Counted from the first letter of the stretch, positions 27,747-39,038 are shown. The stretch: 64,000 bases of DNA from CAVXDY01 sp963760715 (GCA_963760715.1 CAVXDY010000006.1:62001-126000); one strand, 5' to 3'. Notes: generated by a model not told the origin, from the sequence alone. A program made the numbers and translations.

Positions 27747-29837
27747 TCAGCGCACCGACCACTCCTCCACCACGCCGGCCAGGTCCCGGTCGAGGAACCC
27801 CTGGCCCGAGTTGATGACCACCGCGTCGGGGCCCGTGTCCCAGGGCCGCCGGGCGGCGATGGGCCGGCACAGGTAGAGCTCGTCGGCGGCGCGCGTGACC
27901 GCGACGTAGAAGAGGCGCTCCTCCTCGGCCAGGTTCCCCTCGCTGACCGCCCAGCCCGACGGGAACGAGCCCGGCTCCACCTGGAGCACGAACACCACCG
28001 GCCACTCCAGGCCCTTCGCCTGGTGGACCGTCGAGAGTGTCACCCGGCGGGCCGGGCCGGACACGTCCTCGTCGGCCTCCACCCGCTCCGCGAGCTGCAG
28101 GTCCGCGAGGAAGCGCTCGAGGCTCGCCGCGCGGGCGGCGAGCTCGGCCAGCCGCGCCAGGTCGCCCTCCCGGTCGCGCCAGTTGGCGAACGTCGTCTGG
28201 AGGTGGTCCCGGTACCAGTCGCTGCGCGCGACCAGCAGCACCATCTCCTCGGGGCGCGCGAGGCCGGCCAGGCGGCGGACCACGTCCCGGAAGCGCGTGA
28301 CCCCCACCCGCCCGGGCCCGGAGGGCGCGAGCGCCGCAGCGGCCGCCAGGGGGTCCGGGGCGGCGCCGATCTCGCTCCAGACCCGCGACGCCACCGCCTC
28401 CCCCACCCGGTCGAAGAGCCGCATCGCCCGGTGCCACGCGAGCGCGTCGCGCGGGTTGTGGCGCAGCCGGCAGAACGCCAGCACGTCCTTGACGTGGGCG
28501 CTCTCGACGAACCGCGCTCCGGAGAAGAGCTCGAACTCGACGCCGGCCTCGGTCAGGCCGAGCTGGAGGTCGACCGAGTGGTGATGCGCCCGGTAGAGGA
28601 CGGCCACCTCCCCAGGCGCGCGCCCGGAGGTGATGAGGTCGGCGATGCGCTGCACCACGAACCGGGCCTCGTCGGGCACCGAGGCCAGGTGCGCCACGAC
28701 CGGCGCCACGCCCGAGGGCGGCCGGTGCGCTCGAAGGCGCTTCTCGTAGGGGTTTCCGGCCGGCAGGGTGGCCTGGGCCAGCGCGACTACCTCGGGGCTC
28801 GACCGGTAGTTGGTCTGGAGGGGGAAGACGCGCGCGCCCGGGGCCGCCGCGAACCGGTCCACCACGCCCGGGTCGGCCCCGCGCCAGGAGTAGATCGACT
28901 GGTCCGGGTCGGCCACCGCGACCAGGTTCCCCCCGTCGCCGGCGATCGCCTCGACCAGCCGCGCCTGCACCGGGTTGACGTCGTGCAGCTCGTCCACCAG
29001 CACCCAGGCGTAGAGCGTGGACAGCCGCTCCCGCACGCGGGGGTGCTCGTCCAGAAGCCGAAGGGTCAGCACCAGCAGGTCCGCGTAGTCGACGGCGGCC
29101 ATCGCGCGCTTGCGCTCCTCGTAGCCGGCCACGATGGCCTCGAGGTCCTCGACGCGGTCACCGAGGCGGGGGTTGCGGTCGGCCACCACGTCGGCCAGCG
29201 AGCGGCCGCTCTCGGCGGCCAGGGACGCCAGCCCCACGATCGCCGAGGGTCGCGGCAGCGCCGGCCGCCGCTCCCGCCCCGCCAGCACGGCGTCGCGGGC
29301 CATGGCGACCACGTCCGCCTGGTCCTCGGCGTCGAGCACCGTGAACGCCGCCGGAAGGCCCAGCAGCGGCCCGTACCGGCGCAGCAGGCGCTGGCAGACC
29401 GAGTGGAACGTGCCGGCCGTGACCCGCGACAGGTCGGAGCCCGCCATGCGGGCCGCGCGATCGACCATCTCGCGGGCCGCCCGGCGCGTGAAGGTGACCA
29501 GCATGATCCGCTCGGCGGGCGTCCCGCTCTCCACCAGGTGGGCGAGCGTGGCCACGATCGTGCGGGTCTTGCCCGAGCCCGCCGAGGCCAGCACCAGCGA
29601 CCGTCCGCGGGCGCCCTCGACCGCCGCGAGCTGCTCGGCGTCGAGCATCGCCCGGAGGCGCTCGGAGACCGGCGCCGCGGAGGCCGGAGGGCGCAGCCGA
29701 TAGACGCGGCGGGCCGCCGGGTCGGCGGCGAGGGGGTCCCGGGGCGCATGGGCGTCCCGGACGGCCTTCTGTCGCTCGACGTGCGGCAGCGTCGGGGGCG
29801 CCGTCTGCCAGCGGGGATAGCCCTGTGCGGATGACAT
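27747..29837 (-). CDS. UvrD/PcrA-type superfamily 1 DNA helicase
   Basis: A 696-residue ATP-dependent 3'-5' DNA helicase related to UvrD/Rep/PcrA. Motifs in order: Q motif region LDAEQLAAV, Walker A LASAGSGKTRTIV (about residue 85), Ia LVTFTRRAA, Walker B VLVDELHDVNPVQA, III ADPDQSIYSWRGAD, IV LQTNYRSS, V VTLSTVHQAKGLEWPVVFV, and VI EERLFYVAVTRA. The Walker B has DELHD where most relatives have DEyQD. It lacks the C-terminal RecB-like or HRDC domains seen in some actinobacterial relatives. A roughly 60-residue N-terminal extension precedes the core, so an internal start cannot be excluded. Confidence 0.92.
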   Translation of the reverse strand: MSSAQGYPRWQTAPPTLPHVERQKAVRDAHAPRDPLAADPAARRVYRLRPPASAAPVSERLRAMLDAEQLAAVEGARGRSLVLASAGSGKTRTIVATLAHLVESGTPAERIMLVTFTRRAAREMVDRAARMAGSDLSRVTAGTFHSVCQRLLRRYGPLLGLPAAFTVLDAEDQADVVAMARDAVLAGRERRPALPRPSAIVGLASLAAESGRSLADVVADRNPRLGDRVEDLEAIVAGYEERKRAMAAVDYADLLVLTLRLLDEHPRVRERLSTLYAWVLVDELHDVNPVQARLVEAIAGDGGNLVAVADPDQSIYSWRGADPGVVDRFAAAPGARVFPLQTNYRSSPEVVALAQATLPAGNPYEKRLRAHRPPSGVAPVVAHLASVPDEARFVVQRIADLITSGRAPGEVAVLYRAHHHSVDLQLGLTEAGVEFELFSGARFVESAHVKDVLAFCRLRHNPRDALAWHRAMRLFDRVGEAVASRVWSEIGAAPDPLAAAAALAPSGPGRVGVTRFRDVVRRLAGLARPEEMVLLVARSDWYRDHLQTTFANWRDREGDLARLAELAARAASLERFLADLQLAERVEADEDVSGPARRVTLSTVHQAKGLEWPVVFVLQVEPGSFPSGWAVSEGNLAEEERLFYVAVTRAADELYLCRPIAARRPWDTGPDAVVINSGQGFLDRDLAGVVEEWSVR

Positions 29838-29972
29838 GGGCGCGGGACGCTAACCGGCACCCCGGACGTCGTCGCCGCGTCGCCCTGAGTGGACCGACGG
29901 GTTAGCCTTGGCCGCGGCGCCCGCCCCATCGCCGGCGCCTGGCGACCGCGGGTGCGCGGGGCCCGCCCGGCG

Positions 29973-30242
29973 TCAGGCCAGCGCGCCCGCCGGAAGCACG
30001 AAGCGGAGCGGCGTCGGGCCCTCGCCGCCGATGCGGTACTCGAGCCGCGAGCCGTGCAGGCCACCCTTGCCGGCCGTCGGCAGCGCCGCCTCCGCCTGCC
30101 CGTCGTGGGCGGCGATCCAGGCCAGAATGGCCTGGAAATCACCACCCGCCGCGAGGATGGCGGCGCGCTCGATGACCTCGCCCCCGGAGGGATGAGGTCG
30201 TGACAGACGCTTCACCACGGAGCGGATCTCGTCGTCGTCCAC
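29973..30242 (-). CDS. hypothetical protein, 89 residues
   Basis: A short soluble protein read from a GTG at 30242 (VDDDEIRSVVKRLSRPHPSGG), with helices ERAAILAAGGDFQAILAWIAAHDGQ and a C-terminal beta-like LHGSRLEYRIGGEGPTPLRF. The frame continues further upstream through the terminator and the Nudix gene, but those parts look like shadow translation. Composition fits a real gene. No family is recognised. It lies alone between the UvrD-like gene and the Nudix terminator. Confidence 0.55.
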   Translation of the reverse strand: MDDDEIRSVVKRLSRPHPSGGEVIERAAILAAGGDFQAILAWIAAHDGQAEAALPTAGKGGLHGSRLEYRIGGEGPTPLRFVLPAGALA

Positions 30243-30298
30243 GCGCCGGACGCTACTCCCCTGCCGGCGAGAAGCGAGCGATCCCGCGGCAATCGAAG

Positions 30299-30318
30299 CC
30301 CTGACGCCTCCGTCAGGG
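30299..30318 (-). terminator. hairpin terminator after the Nudix gene
   Basis: CCCTGACG pairs perfectly with CGTCAGGG around a CCTC tetraloop, 7 bases beyond the Nudix stop. In minus-strand reading it is followed by CTTCGATT, a weak T-containing tail. It closes the pyrG-peptidase-Nudix run. Confidence 0.8.
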
Positions 30319-30325
30319 GTCCCGA

Positions 30326-30874
30326 TCAGCGGGCGCGCAGCTCCCGCTCCAGGCGCATCAGGCCGATCAGCGTCTTGGCGTCGCGGGCCTTGTCGATGGC
30401 GACCTCCAGGTCCACGAGGGGCCAGCGCACGACCTCGATCGACTCGTCCTCCTCGGCGGGCGGAGAGGCCACGGGCGAGAGGTCGGTCGCCAGGAAGCAG
30501 TGGATGAACTCGGTCAGGATCGCCGGCGCGGTGTAGAAGCCGCCCAGGTCGCGCCAGGCGCCGGCCGCGCGCCCGACCTCCTCGGCAAGCTCCCGCCGGG
30601 CGCACTCCCGCGGGTCCTCGCCCGGGCGGTCGAGCTTCCCGGCGGGCAGCTCCAGCGTGTACTCCTGCACCGCCTCGCGCGGCTGGAGCACCATCAGCAC
30701 GTGGTCGTCCTCCACCGGCACGATCACGACCGCCCCCGGATGGTCCATCACCTCGCGGTGGACGATCGTGCCGTCGGGGCGTCGGTAGTCGGACGCCCGG
30801 AGGTTGACGATCGTGCCCTGGTGGATGAGCTCGCTGCGGATCGGCGGGCCGAGGGCGCCGCTGCGCTCGGTCAC
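30326..30874 (-). CDS. Nudix hydrolase, ADP-ribose pyrophosphatase type
   Basis: A 182-residue hydrolase of nucleoside diphosphates linked to X, most like NudF/ADP-ribose pyrophosphatases. The Nudix box is complete: GKLDRPGEDPRECARRELAEE followed by VG, i.e. the G-x5-E-x7-RE-x2-EE-x-G pattern with metal-binding glutamates. The N-terminal HREVMDHPGAVVIVPVEDD and YTLELPAGK are typical of the ADP-ribose branch, as is the downstream FYTAPAILTEFIHCFLA. The GTG at 30874 overlaps the peptidase stop as GTGA. Last gene of its run, before the hairpin at 30299-30318. Confidence 0.93.
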   Translation of the reverse strand: MTERSGALGPPIRSELIHQGTIVNLRASDYRRPDGTIVHREVMDHPGAVVIVPVEDDHVLMVLQPREAVQEYTLELPAGKLDRPGEDPRECARRELAEEVGRAAGAWRDLGGFYTAPAILTEFIHCFLATDLSPVASPPAEEDESIEVVRWPLVDLEVAIDKARDAKTLIGLMRLERELRAR

Positions 30875-32006
30875 GAGGAGCGGCGCGCGGCGTCGATCAG
30901 GCCGAGGGTGACGTCGAGCATCCGCTCCAGGCTGTCGACCGCGATCCGCTCGTCGGCCGTGTGGATGTCGATCATCCCGTTGCAGAGGTTGACCGCCGGG
31001 AAGCCGTTTCGCAGGAGGGCGTTGACGTCGGACCCGCCGCCGCTCGGCACCAGCCGAGGCCGGTAGCCGAGGCCCGACAGCACCTCCAGGGCCATCCGCA
31101 CCTGCGGGTCCCCCTCGCCCAGGCGGTAGGCCGTGAACTCCCGCTCCACCCGCGTCTCGAGGTCCACCTCGCACTCGCTGGCGGCCCAGGTGAGGGCGTC
31201 CAGCATGGCCGTGAGCTGGCGCGCCAGCGACTGCTCGTCGCGGCTCCGGGCCTCCGCCGTGAGCGTGCAGCGGGCGGGGACGACGTTGGTCGCCTCGCCG
31301 CCGTTCACGGTTCCCACGTTGGCCGTGGTCTCGGCGTCGATCCGCCCCAGCGGCATCCGGGAGATCGCCCGCGCGGCGGCCAGCACCGCGCTGCGGCCGT
31401 CCTCGGGTGCGATCCCGGCGTGCGCGGCGCGCCCGATGAAGGTGGCGTGGATGCGGTGGAGCGAGGGCGCCGCCGAGACCACGTCGCCCAGCGGCCCGGC
31501 GTGGTCGTAGACGAAGCCGAAGCGCGCCGCGAGCGTCGTCGGGTCGAAGGCGTCGGCCCCGCGCAGCCCGATCTCCTCGCACGGGGTGAAGAGCAGCTCG
31601 ACGCCGGAGTGGGGGCGCCCCTCCTCGCCCACCCGGCGCATCGCCTCCAGCAGGACCGCCACGGCGGACTTGTCGTCGCCCCCGAGGATGGCCTCGTGGC
31701 GGTTGGTGAGGTGGCCGTCCACGACCTCCACCTCGATCGGGCCGGTCACCGGGACCGTGTCGAGGTGGGCGGCGAAGACGATGGGCACACCCCCCTCGGC
31801 GGTGGGGGCGAACCGGGCAAGGATGTTGCCGCACCCGGCCGGGAGCGCGGCCGCCGCGCCGTCCTCGGTCACCTCGGCCCCGAGACCGCGCAGCGCCGAC
31901 CTCACGACCTCGGCGACCGGCCCCTCCTCGCGCGAGGGCGAGGGGATCTCGCACAGCCGCGCCATCAGCCGGGCCACCGGCGGCAGCCCCGCCAGATCGG
32001 CCTCGC

Positions 32007-32010
<4 letters not shown>
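30871..32010 (-). CDS. M20 family metallopeptidase, PepT-like
   Basis: A 379-residue zinc di-metal aminopeptidase of the M20 family (peptidase T/PepT-like). Metal ligands sit in VFAAHLDTVPV, LGGDDKSAVAVLLEAM (bridging Asp), LLFTPCEEIGLRGA (catalytic Glu plus ligand) and YDHAGPLGDVV; a C-terminal His lies in DIHTADERI. The dimerisation domain lies between about residues 180-290. GTG at 32010 overlaps the pyrG stop as GTGA, and its own stop overlaps the Nudix start. Peptide specificity is not visible in the sequence. Confidence 0.9.
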
Positions 32011-33659
<1,649 letters not shown>

Positions 33660-33699
33660 ATGCCCTCCCATCGCCCGACGACCTCGCCAAGGATAGCTC

Positions 33700-33722
33700 C
33701 CCCCTCGGAGGGCACGAGGGGG
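33700..33722 (-). terminator. hairpin between recN and pyrG
   Basis: CCCCCTCG pairs with CGAGGGGG (8 bp) around a 7-base loop, 39 bases beyond the recN stop on the minus strand and 41 bases ahead of the pyrG start. It could end the dxs-tlyA-nadK-recN transcript or act as a leader structure for pyrG. No T tract. Confidence 0.6.
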
Positions 33723-33760
33723 ACGTCCGCTCCGTGCGGCTTCGGCGGGTGGCACCTCCC

Positions 33761-35446
33761 CTACCGCCGGCGCGCCAGCAGCTCCTCCGCGTGGCGGCGC
33801 GCCGTCGCGTCGTCGGGGGCGGACCCCAGCATGCGGCAGAGCTCGTCCAGCAGCTCCTCTCCCGCGACCGGCTCGATGCGGGTGGTGGCCAGGCCCCCCG
33901 GCCCGAGGGCCTTCACGAGGCGGTAGTGGGCGTCCGCCATCGCCGCCACCTGGGGGAGGTGGGTGATCACGATCACCTGGCGGCCCGCGGCGAGCGCCCG
34001 CAGCCGGGCGCCGACCGCGCCCGCGGTGACGCCCCCGATCCCGGCGTCGACCTCGTCCAGCACCCAGGTGGCCTCGTCCGAGCCGGCGGCCACGCCGTGA
34101 AGGGCCAGCAGGACGCGGGACAGCTCGCCCCCCGAGGCGGTGGCGGCCAGCGGCGCCTCGGGCATGCCGGGGTTGGCGCGCAGCCAGATGACGCACGAGT
34201 CGTCGGGCGGCTCGCCGTCGTCCTCCACCAGCTCGATGCGCAGCTCGGCGCGCTCCATGGCCAGGTCGGCCAGCTCGCCCTGAACCGCCTCGGCCAGGCG
34301 GGGCGCGGCCTCGGCCCGCGCCTCCCGCAGCTCGGCCGCCAGCGCCGTGGCCTCCTCGAGCGCCGCCGAGCGCTCGTCGGCGAGCGCGAGCAGCTCGCCG
34401 GCGCCCTCGTCCAGGCCGTGCAGGATCTCGCGCGCCTCCGCGGCGCGGGCCAGGACGGCCTCCGCGCCGGGCCCGTGGCGGCGGCCCAGCCGGCTGTACA
34501 CGTCGAGGCGCTCCTCCACCTGGTCGAGCCGGCCCGGCTCGGCGTCGAGATCCTCCAGGTAGGCCCGCAGGGCCACGGCGGCCTCCTGCAGCGACGCCTC
34601 GGCCGCCACCAGCTCGGCGTGCGGGGCGTCGAGCGCGGCGTTGACCGGGACCAGCGGCTCCAGGGCCCGCGCCGCTCCGCCGACGGCGTCCACGGCGCCC
34701 GCGTCGCCGTCGCCCGGCGACAGGGCCTCGGCCGCGGCCGAGGCCGCCGCCGCGAGACCCTCCGCGTGGCGCAGCCGCTCGCGCTCGGCGCGCAGGGCCT
34801 CCTCCTCCTCGACGCTGATCCCGGCGGCGTCGACCGCCGCGACCAGCTCCTCCAGGTCGGCCCGCTCGCGCTCGGCGGCGTCGCGCCGGGCCCGCGCGGC
34901 CGTGAGGGCCCGGCCGAGGCCCCGCAGGCGGCGGCGCAGCGACGACAGGCGCTCGGCACTGGTGACCGCGGCCGGCCCGGCGAAGGCGTCGAGCACCGAG
35001 AGCTGGCTCGCCGGGCTCACGAGGCGCCGGTGCTCGTGCTGGGCGGAGAACCGCACCAGGGCCCGCGCCAGCGCCGCGACGGCCTCCCGGGGCGCGGCCT
35101 GCCCGTCGATGAGGGCGCGGGCGCGCCCCTCGGCCGGAACGCGGCGGGCGAGGACCACCTCGCTCTCGTGGTCGGCGAGCTCACGCAGCGCGAGCGCGGG
35201 GTCGTCGTCCTCCAGGCGGTCCCAGAACCCGTCCGGCACCGCCAGGGTCGCCTGGACCAGCGCGTGGCGGGCCCCGGGCCGCACCGCCGCCGCGTCGGCG
35301 GGCGCGCCGGCCAGGAGGCCGAGCGCCTGTGCGAGCACGGTCTTCCCCGCCCCCGTCTCGCCGGTGATCGCGGTCAGGCCCGCCGGCGGGGCCAGCTCGG
35401 CGTGCTCGATCACGACCAGGTCGCGGACCTCGAGCGACCGGATCAC
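33761..35446 (-). CDS. recN: DNA repair protein RecN
   Basis: SMC-like ATPase acting early in double-strand break repair. The 561-residue product has Walker A in TAITGETGAGKTVLAQALGL (residues about 29-37), a long Ala/Glu-rich coiled-coil centre (residues about 150-380), and the C-terminal ABC signature ATASGGELSRVLLAL with Walker B VLDEVDAGIGG and the His switch VITHLPQVAAMADAHY. Length is normal. GTG at 35446 overlaps the nadK stop as GTGA, so expression is tied to nadK and tlyA, an order shared with many Gram-positive genomes. Confidence 0.95.
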   Translation of the reverse strand: MIRSLEVRDLVVIEHAELAPPAGLTAITGETGAGKTVLAQALGLLAGAPADAAAVRPGARHALVQATLAVPDGFWDRLEDDDPALALRELADHESEVVLARRVPAEGRARALIDGQAAPREAVAALARALVRFSAQHEHRRLVSPASQLSVLDAFAGPAAVTSAERLSSLRRRLRGLGRALTAARARRDAAERERADLEELVAAVDAAGISVEEEEALRAERERLRHAEGLAAAASAAAEALSPGDGDAGAVDAVGGAARALEPLVPVNAALDAPHAELVAAEASLQEAAVALRAYLEDLDAEPGRLDQVEERLDVYSRLGRRHGPGAEAVLARAAEAREILHGLDEGAGELLALADERSAALEEATALAAELREARAEAAPRLAEAVQGELADLAMERAELRIELVEDDGEPPDDSCVIWLRANPGMPEAPLAATASGGELSRVLLALHGVAAGSDEATWVLDEVDAGIGGVTAGAVGARLRALAAGRQVIVITHLPQVAAMADAHYRLVKALGPGGLATTRIEPVAGEELLDELCRMLGSAPDDATARRHAEELLARRR

Positions 35447-36351
35447 GGCCGGCCGAACTTCTCCCGGTAGCGCCGGAAGAACGAGGCCTCGGGGAAGGTG
35501 GCCAGGTGCACCTCCGACCCGCCCAGGCCGATGGTCACCGAGCGGCCCGGGCGGAGCGCCCCGATGCGCTGGCCGTCGGCCTGGATGTCGCAGTCGCCCA
35601 CCAGGGCGCTGTTGGTGACGGTGAGCTGCTCCTCGGCGCCGATCACCAACGGGCGGCTGTCCAGGTGGTGGAGGGCGATGAACGAGATCACGAAGCAGCG
35701 CACGCGCCACGAGACCGTGGGCCCGCCGGCGGCGAGGTTGTACGCCGTGGAGCCCACGGGCGTGCTGCACACCAGCCCGTCGCAGCGGACCGTGGCCACC
35801 AGCTCGCCGTCGACCGCATAGGTGAGGTCGGCGATGCGCGACTCCCCGCCCCGGAAGAGGGCCAGGTCGTTGACCGCCTGCACCTCGCCGTCGCTCCACT
35901 CGGCCTTGAGCGAGGGGAGCCCCAGCACCAGGAACTGGCCCGCCAGGGCGCGGCGCAGGTCGCGCTCCAGGGTCTCGCGCTCGATCGAGGCCAGGAAGCC
36001 GACCCGCCCGAAGTTGACGCCGATCACCGGCGCCCCGGAGCCGGCCTCACGCGCAAGCGCCCGCAGGATGCTGCCGTCCCCGCCGAGCACCAGGATCAGG
36101 TCCTCGCCGCCCGGGCGCAGGCGCATGCCGTCGCTGGACGAGAACGGCGCGAGGATGCGGTGCTTGACCACCTCTCCGGCCGGAACCAGCACCTCCACGC
36201 CGGCCTCCTGGAGGATCGAGACGACGGTCGGCAGCGCCGATTCGGTCACCTCCGGCCCGCGGTGGGTGAGGAGCAGCACGCGCTTGACCTGACGGCCGGA
36301 CTCCTCGATCGAGATCGGGACCCCGCTGCCGTGCGCGGGCTCGGCGCTCAT
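35443..36351 (-). CDS. nadK: NAD kinase
   Basis: Phosphorylates NAD to NADP. The 302-residue product shows LILVLGGDGSILRALA (the GGDG motif near residue 83) and VCSTPVGSTAYNLAAGGPTV, the NAD-binding region. Two features are unusual: the Asn-Glu motif reads AVNDLALFRGG, and TPTGSTAY is TPVGSTAY. After GGPTV the sequence (SWRVRCFVISFIALHHLDSR) departs from the usual P-x-L motif but keeps the expected length, so it is not a frameshift. ATG at 36351 overlaps the tlyA stop (ATGA). NadK next to tlyA and recN is a common arrangement. Confidence 0.92.
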   Translation of the reverse strand: MSAEPAHGSGVPISIEESGRQVKRVLLLTHRGPEVTESALPTVVSILQEAGVEVLVPAGEVVKHRILAPFSSSDGMRLRPGGEDLILVLGGDGSILRALAREAGSGAPVIGVNFGRVGFLASIERETLERDLRRALAGQFLVLGLPSLKAEWSDGEVQAVNDLALFRGGESRIADLTYAVDGELVATVRCDGLVCSTPVGSTAYNLAAGGPTVSWRVRCFVISFIALHHLDSRPLVIGAEEQLTVTNSALVGDCDIQADGQRIGALRPGRSVTIGLGGSEVHLATFPEASFFRRYREKFGRP

Positions 36352-37091
36352 GCCGCCACGCCGGCGTCGGCCGCGAGCACGAACGTCTCGCGGTTGCCCT
36401 TCGGGCCGGGCAGCCCCGAGTCGGCCGTCCCCAGGATTCGCCCTCCCTCCGCCTCGATGACCTCGACGACCCCCCGCACCGCGTCCTCGCGGGCCTCCGG
36501 GTCGCGCACGACCCCGCCGGAGCCCACCCGGTCGCGCCCCACCTCGAACTGCGGCTTCACCATCACCATGGCGCGCCATCCCGTGGCGAGACAGGGGGTC
36601 ACGGCGCCCCAGACCGTGCCGACCGAGATGAAGGAGAGGTCACACGTGACCAGGTCGGGCGGGTACGACAGGGCGTCCGGGCGCAGGTACCGCGCATTGG
36701 TGCGCTCCATGACATGCACCCGTGGATCCTGGCGCAACCGCCAGTCGAGCTGCCCGTATCCCACGTCGAGGGCGATGACCCGCTCGGCGCCGCGGCGCAG
36801 CAGGCAGTCGGTGAAGCCCCCCGTGGAGGCGCCCAGGTCGAGCGCCGAGGCCCCCGTCACGTCGACCCCGAGGGCCTCCAGGGCGTTGGCGAGCTTGATG
36901 CCCCCGCGCGAGACGTAGTCGGCCCCCGGCGCCACGGCCAGCTCGGCGCCCGCGGCCACGGGCGATCCCGGCTTGTCCGCCGGCCGTCCGTCGACGTGGA
37001 CGAGCCCCGCCATGACCGCGGCCTGGGCGCGGGCACGCGACGGGAAGAGTCCCCGCTCCACCAGAGCCACATCGAGTCGAGACCGGGCCAC
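36348..37091 (-). CDS. tlyA: TlyA-type rRNA 2'-O-methyltransferase
   Basis: S4-domain plus FtsJ-like methyltransferase of the TlyA family, whose studied members methylate 16S and 23S rRNA at cytidine 2'-O positions. The N-terminal S4 RNA-binding domain (RLDVALVERGLFPSRARAQA) spans about residues 1-60. The SAM site is ALDLGASTGGFTDCLL, and the K-D-K-E tetrad is visible as GIKLANAL, CDLSFIS, VKPQFEVG and GNRETF. 247 residues is the normal length. It lies 36 bases after dxs and overlaps nadK, probably one transcript. Confidence 0.94.
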   Translation of the reverse strand: MARSRLDVALVERGLFPSRARAQAAVMAGLVHVDGRPADKPGSPVAAGAELAVAPGADYVSRGGIKLANALEALGVDVTGASALDLGASTGGFTDCLLRRGAERVIALDVGYGQLDWRLRQDPRVHVMERTNARYLRPDALSYPPDLVTCDLSFISVGTVWGAVTPCLATGWRAMVMVKPQFEVGRDRVGSGGVVRDPEAREDAVRGVVEVIEAEGGRILGTADSGLPGPKGNRETFVLAADAGVAA

Positions 37092-37127
37092 ATCGGCGAT
37101 GATAGCCCGGCTTTCGGAGGCCCCCGT

Positions 37128-39038
37128 TCAGCTCCCCGCGGCGAGCAGGCGCGGGGGCGAGCGCAGCGCCTCGATGATCCGGGCGGCCACCTGGGCGGGC
37201 GAGAGGCCCACCTCGTCGAGCAGCTTGCCGCGCTGGCCGTGGTCGACGAAGCGGTCGGGGATCCCCAGCCGGAGCACCCGCGCCGGGGCGCCCTCCAGGG
37301 ACTCCAGCACCGCGCTGCCGAAGCCGGCGAGCTGGGCGTGGTCCTCGATCGTCACCACGAGCCGGTGCCGCTCGGCGAGCTGGCGCATCAGCGTGGCGTC
37401 GATGGGCTTGCAGAACCGCGCGTTGACCACGGTCGGGCGGGCCCCGAGGGCCTCGGCGACCCCCTCGGCGGCCTCGCGGGCGATGACGGCGCCGTAGCCG
37501 TAGCCCACCAGGGCGACCGTCTCGCCGGCCTCCAGCACCTGCGCCCGGCCGATCTCCACCATCCGGGGCCGCGACGGCATCGCGACGCCCAGGCCCGCCC
37601 CGCGCGGATACCGGAACGCCACCGGGCCCTCGAGCCGCAGCGCCGTGTGGAGCATGTCCACGAGCTCGGCCTCGTCCATGGGCGCCATGATCGTGAGCCC
37701 GGGGATCGCCCGGAGGTAGGCCAGGTCGAAGACGCCGTGGTGGGTGGGGCCGTCGTCGCCCACCAGCCCGCCGCGGTCGATCGCGAACACGACCGGCAGG
37801 TTCTGGATGGCCGCGTCGTGCACGATCGGGTCGAACGCGCGCTGCAGGAACGTGGAGTAGATGGCGCACACCGGGCGGTAGCCGGCGATGGCCAGCCCGC
37901 AGGCGAACACCACGGCGTGCTGCTCGGCGATCCCCACGTCGTACGTGCGCTCGGGGAACCGGGCCTTCATGTGCTGCATCCCCGTGCCCTTGAGCATCGC
38001 GGCGGTGATGCCGACCACCCGCGGGTCGCGCTCGGCCTCGGCCACCAGCGCGTGCCCGAAGACGTCGGTGTAGTTGGGCGGGCCGGGCGACTTCTTGGCG
38101 GCCTTCCCGCTCTCGATGACGAAGGGGGTCATGCCGTGCATGGCCTCGCCGTCGGCCTCCGCCGGCGCATAGCCGCGGCCCTTCACGGTCTTCACGTGGA
38201 CCACGACCGGGCGGTCCATGTCGAGCGTGCTGCGCACGGCCCTGCGCACCTCGCTGATGTCGTGCCCGTCGATGGGGCCGAGGTACGCGAAGCCGAGCGC
38301 CTCGAAGAGCGCCCCCGGCACGAACCACAGCGACTTGGTGGCGTCGCGGATGTGCCCGCCCAGCTCGCTGCCCCCGGGAAGGCGCGAGAGCCCCTTCTCG
38401 ACCTCCTCCCGCATGCGCTTCAGCGTGGGATCGACCCGCGCCCGCTGGAAGAGCTTGGAGAGTGCCCCCACGTTCTCGGAGATGCTCATGCCGTTGTCGT
38501 TCAGCACCACCGTGATCGGCGAGCCGAGCGCGCCCGCCTGGTTCAGGCCCTCGTAGGCCATGCCGCCGGTGAGGGCGCCGTCGCCGATGACGCAGAGCAC
38601 GCGGGCGTCGTCCCGGCCGGACTGGCGCTGGGCCTCGGCGAGCCCCGTGGCGTAGCTGATCGAGGTGCTGGCGTGGCCGGCGCCCATGATGTCGTGCTCG
38701 CTCTCCACCCGGCGCAGGAACCCGCTGATGCCGCCGTACTGGCGGAGGGTGGGGAACCCCGCGAGGCGGCCGGTGAGGAGCTTGTGGCCGTAGGCCTGGT
38801 GGCCCACGTCCCAGACGATGCGGTCGCGGGGGGACTCGAGCTCCGCGTGGAGGGCGATCGTGAGCTCCACGGTCCCCAGGCTCGCCCCGAGGTGGCCGCC
38901 GGTCTGCGACACCGTGTCGATGATCGCCTCGCGCATCTCGCCCGCGAGCGCCTCGAGCTGCGCGTCGCTCATCCGGTGCAGGTCGGTCGGCGCGTCGAGG
39001 CCGGTGAGGAGCGGGTAACGACCGTCGGGCACGGGCAT
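37128..39038 (-). CDS. dxs: 1-deoxy-D-xylulose-5-phosphate synthase
   Basis: First enzyme of the MEP isoprenoid pathway; condenses pyruvate and glyceraldehyde-3-phosphate using thiamine diphosphate. The 636-residue product has the expected blocks: SQTGGHLGASLGTVELTIAL, WDVGHQAYGHKLLTGR, the ThDP/Mg motif VIGDGALTGGMAYEGLNQAG ending in LNDNGMSIS, GPIDGHD, and GIAEQHAV in the pyrimidine domain. C-terminal transketolase-like domain intact. ATG at 39038 has a weak ribosome-binding site. It leads the run dxs-tlyA-nadK-recN and is divergent from the GST gene. Confidence 0.97.
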   Translation of the reverse strand: MPVPDGRYPLLTGLDAPTDLHRMSDAQLEALAGEMREAIIDTVSQTGGHLGASLGTVELTIALHAELESPRDRIVWDVGHQAYGHKLLTGRLAGFPTLRQYGGISGFLRRVESEHDIMGAGHASTSISYATGLAEAQRQSGRDDARVLCVIGDGALTGGMAYEGLNQAGALGSPITVVLNDNGMSISENVGALSKLFQRARVDPTLKRMREEVEKGLSRLPGGSELGGHIRDATKSLWFVPGALFEALGFAYLGPIDGHDISEVRRAVRSTLDMDRPVVVHVKTVKGRGYAPAEADGEAMHGMTPFVIESGKAAKKSPGPPNYTDVFGHALVAEAERDPRVVGITAAMLKGTGMQHMKARFPERTYDVGIAEQHAVVFACGLAIAGYRPVCAIYSTFLQRAFDPIVHDAAIQNLPVVFAIDRGGLVGDDGPTHHGVFDLAYLRAIPGLTIMAPMDEAELVDMLHTALRLEGPVAFRYPRGAGLGVAMPSRPRMVEIGRAQVLEAGETVALVGYGYGAVIAREAAEGVAEALGARPTVVNARFCKPIDATLMRQLAERHRLVVTIEDHAQLAGFGSAVLESLEGAPARVLRLGIPDRFVDHGQRGKLLDEVGLSPAQVAARIIEALRSPPRLLAAGS

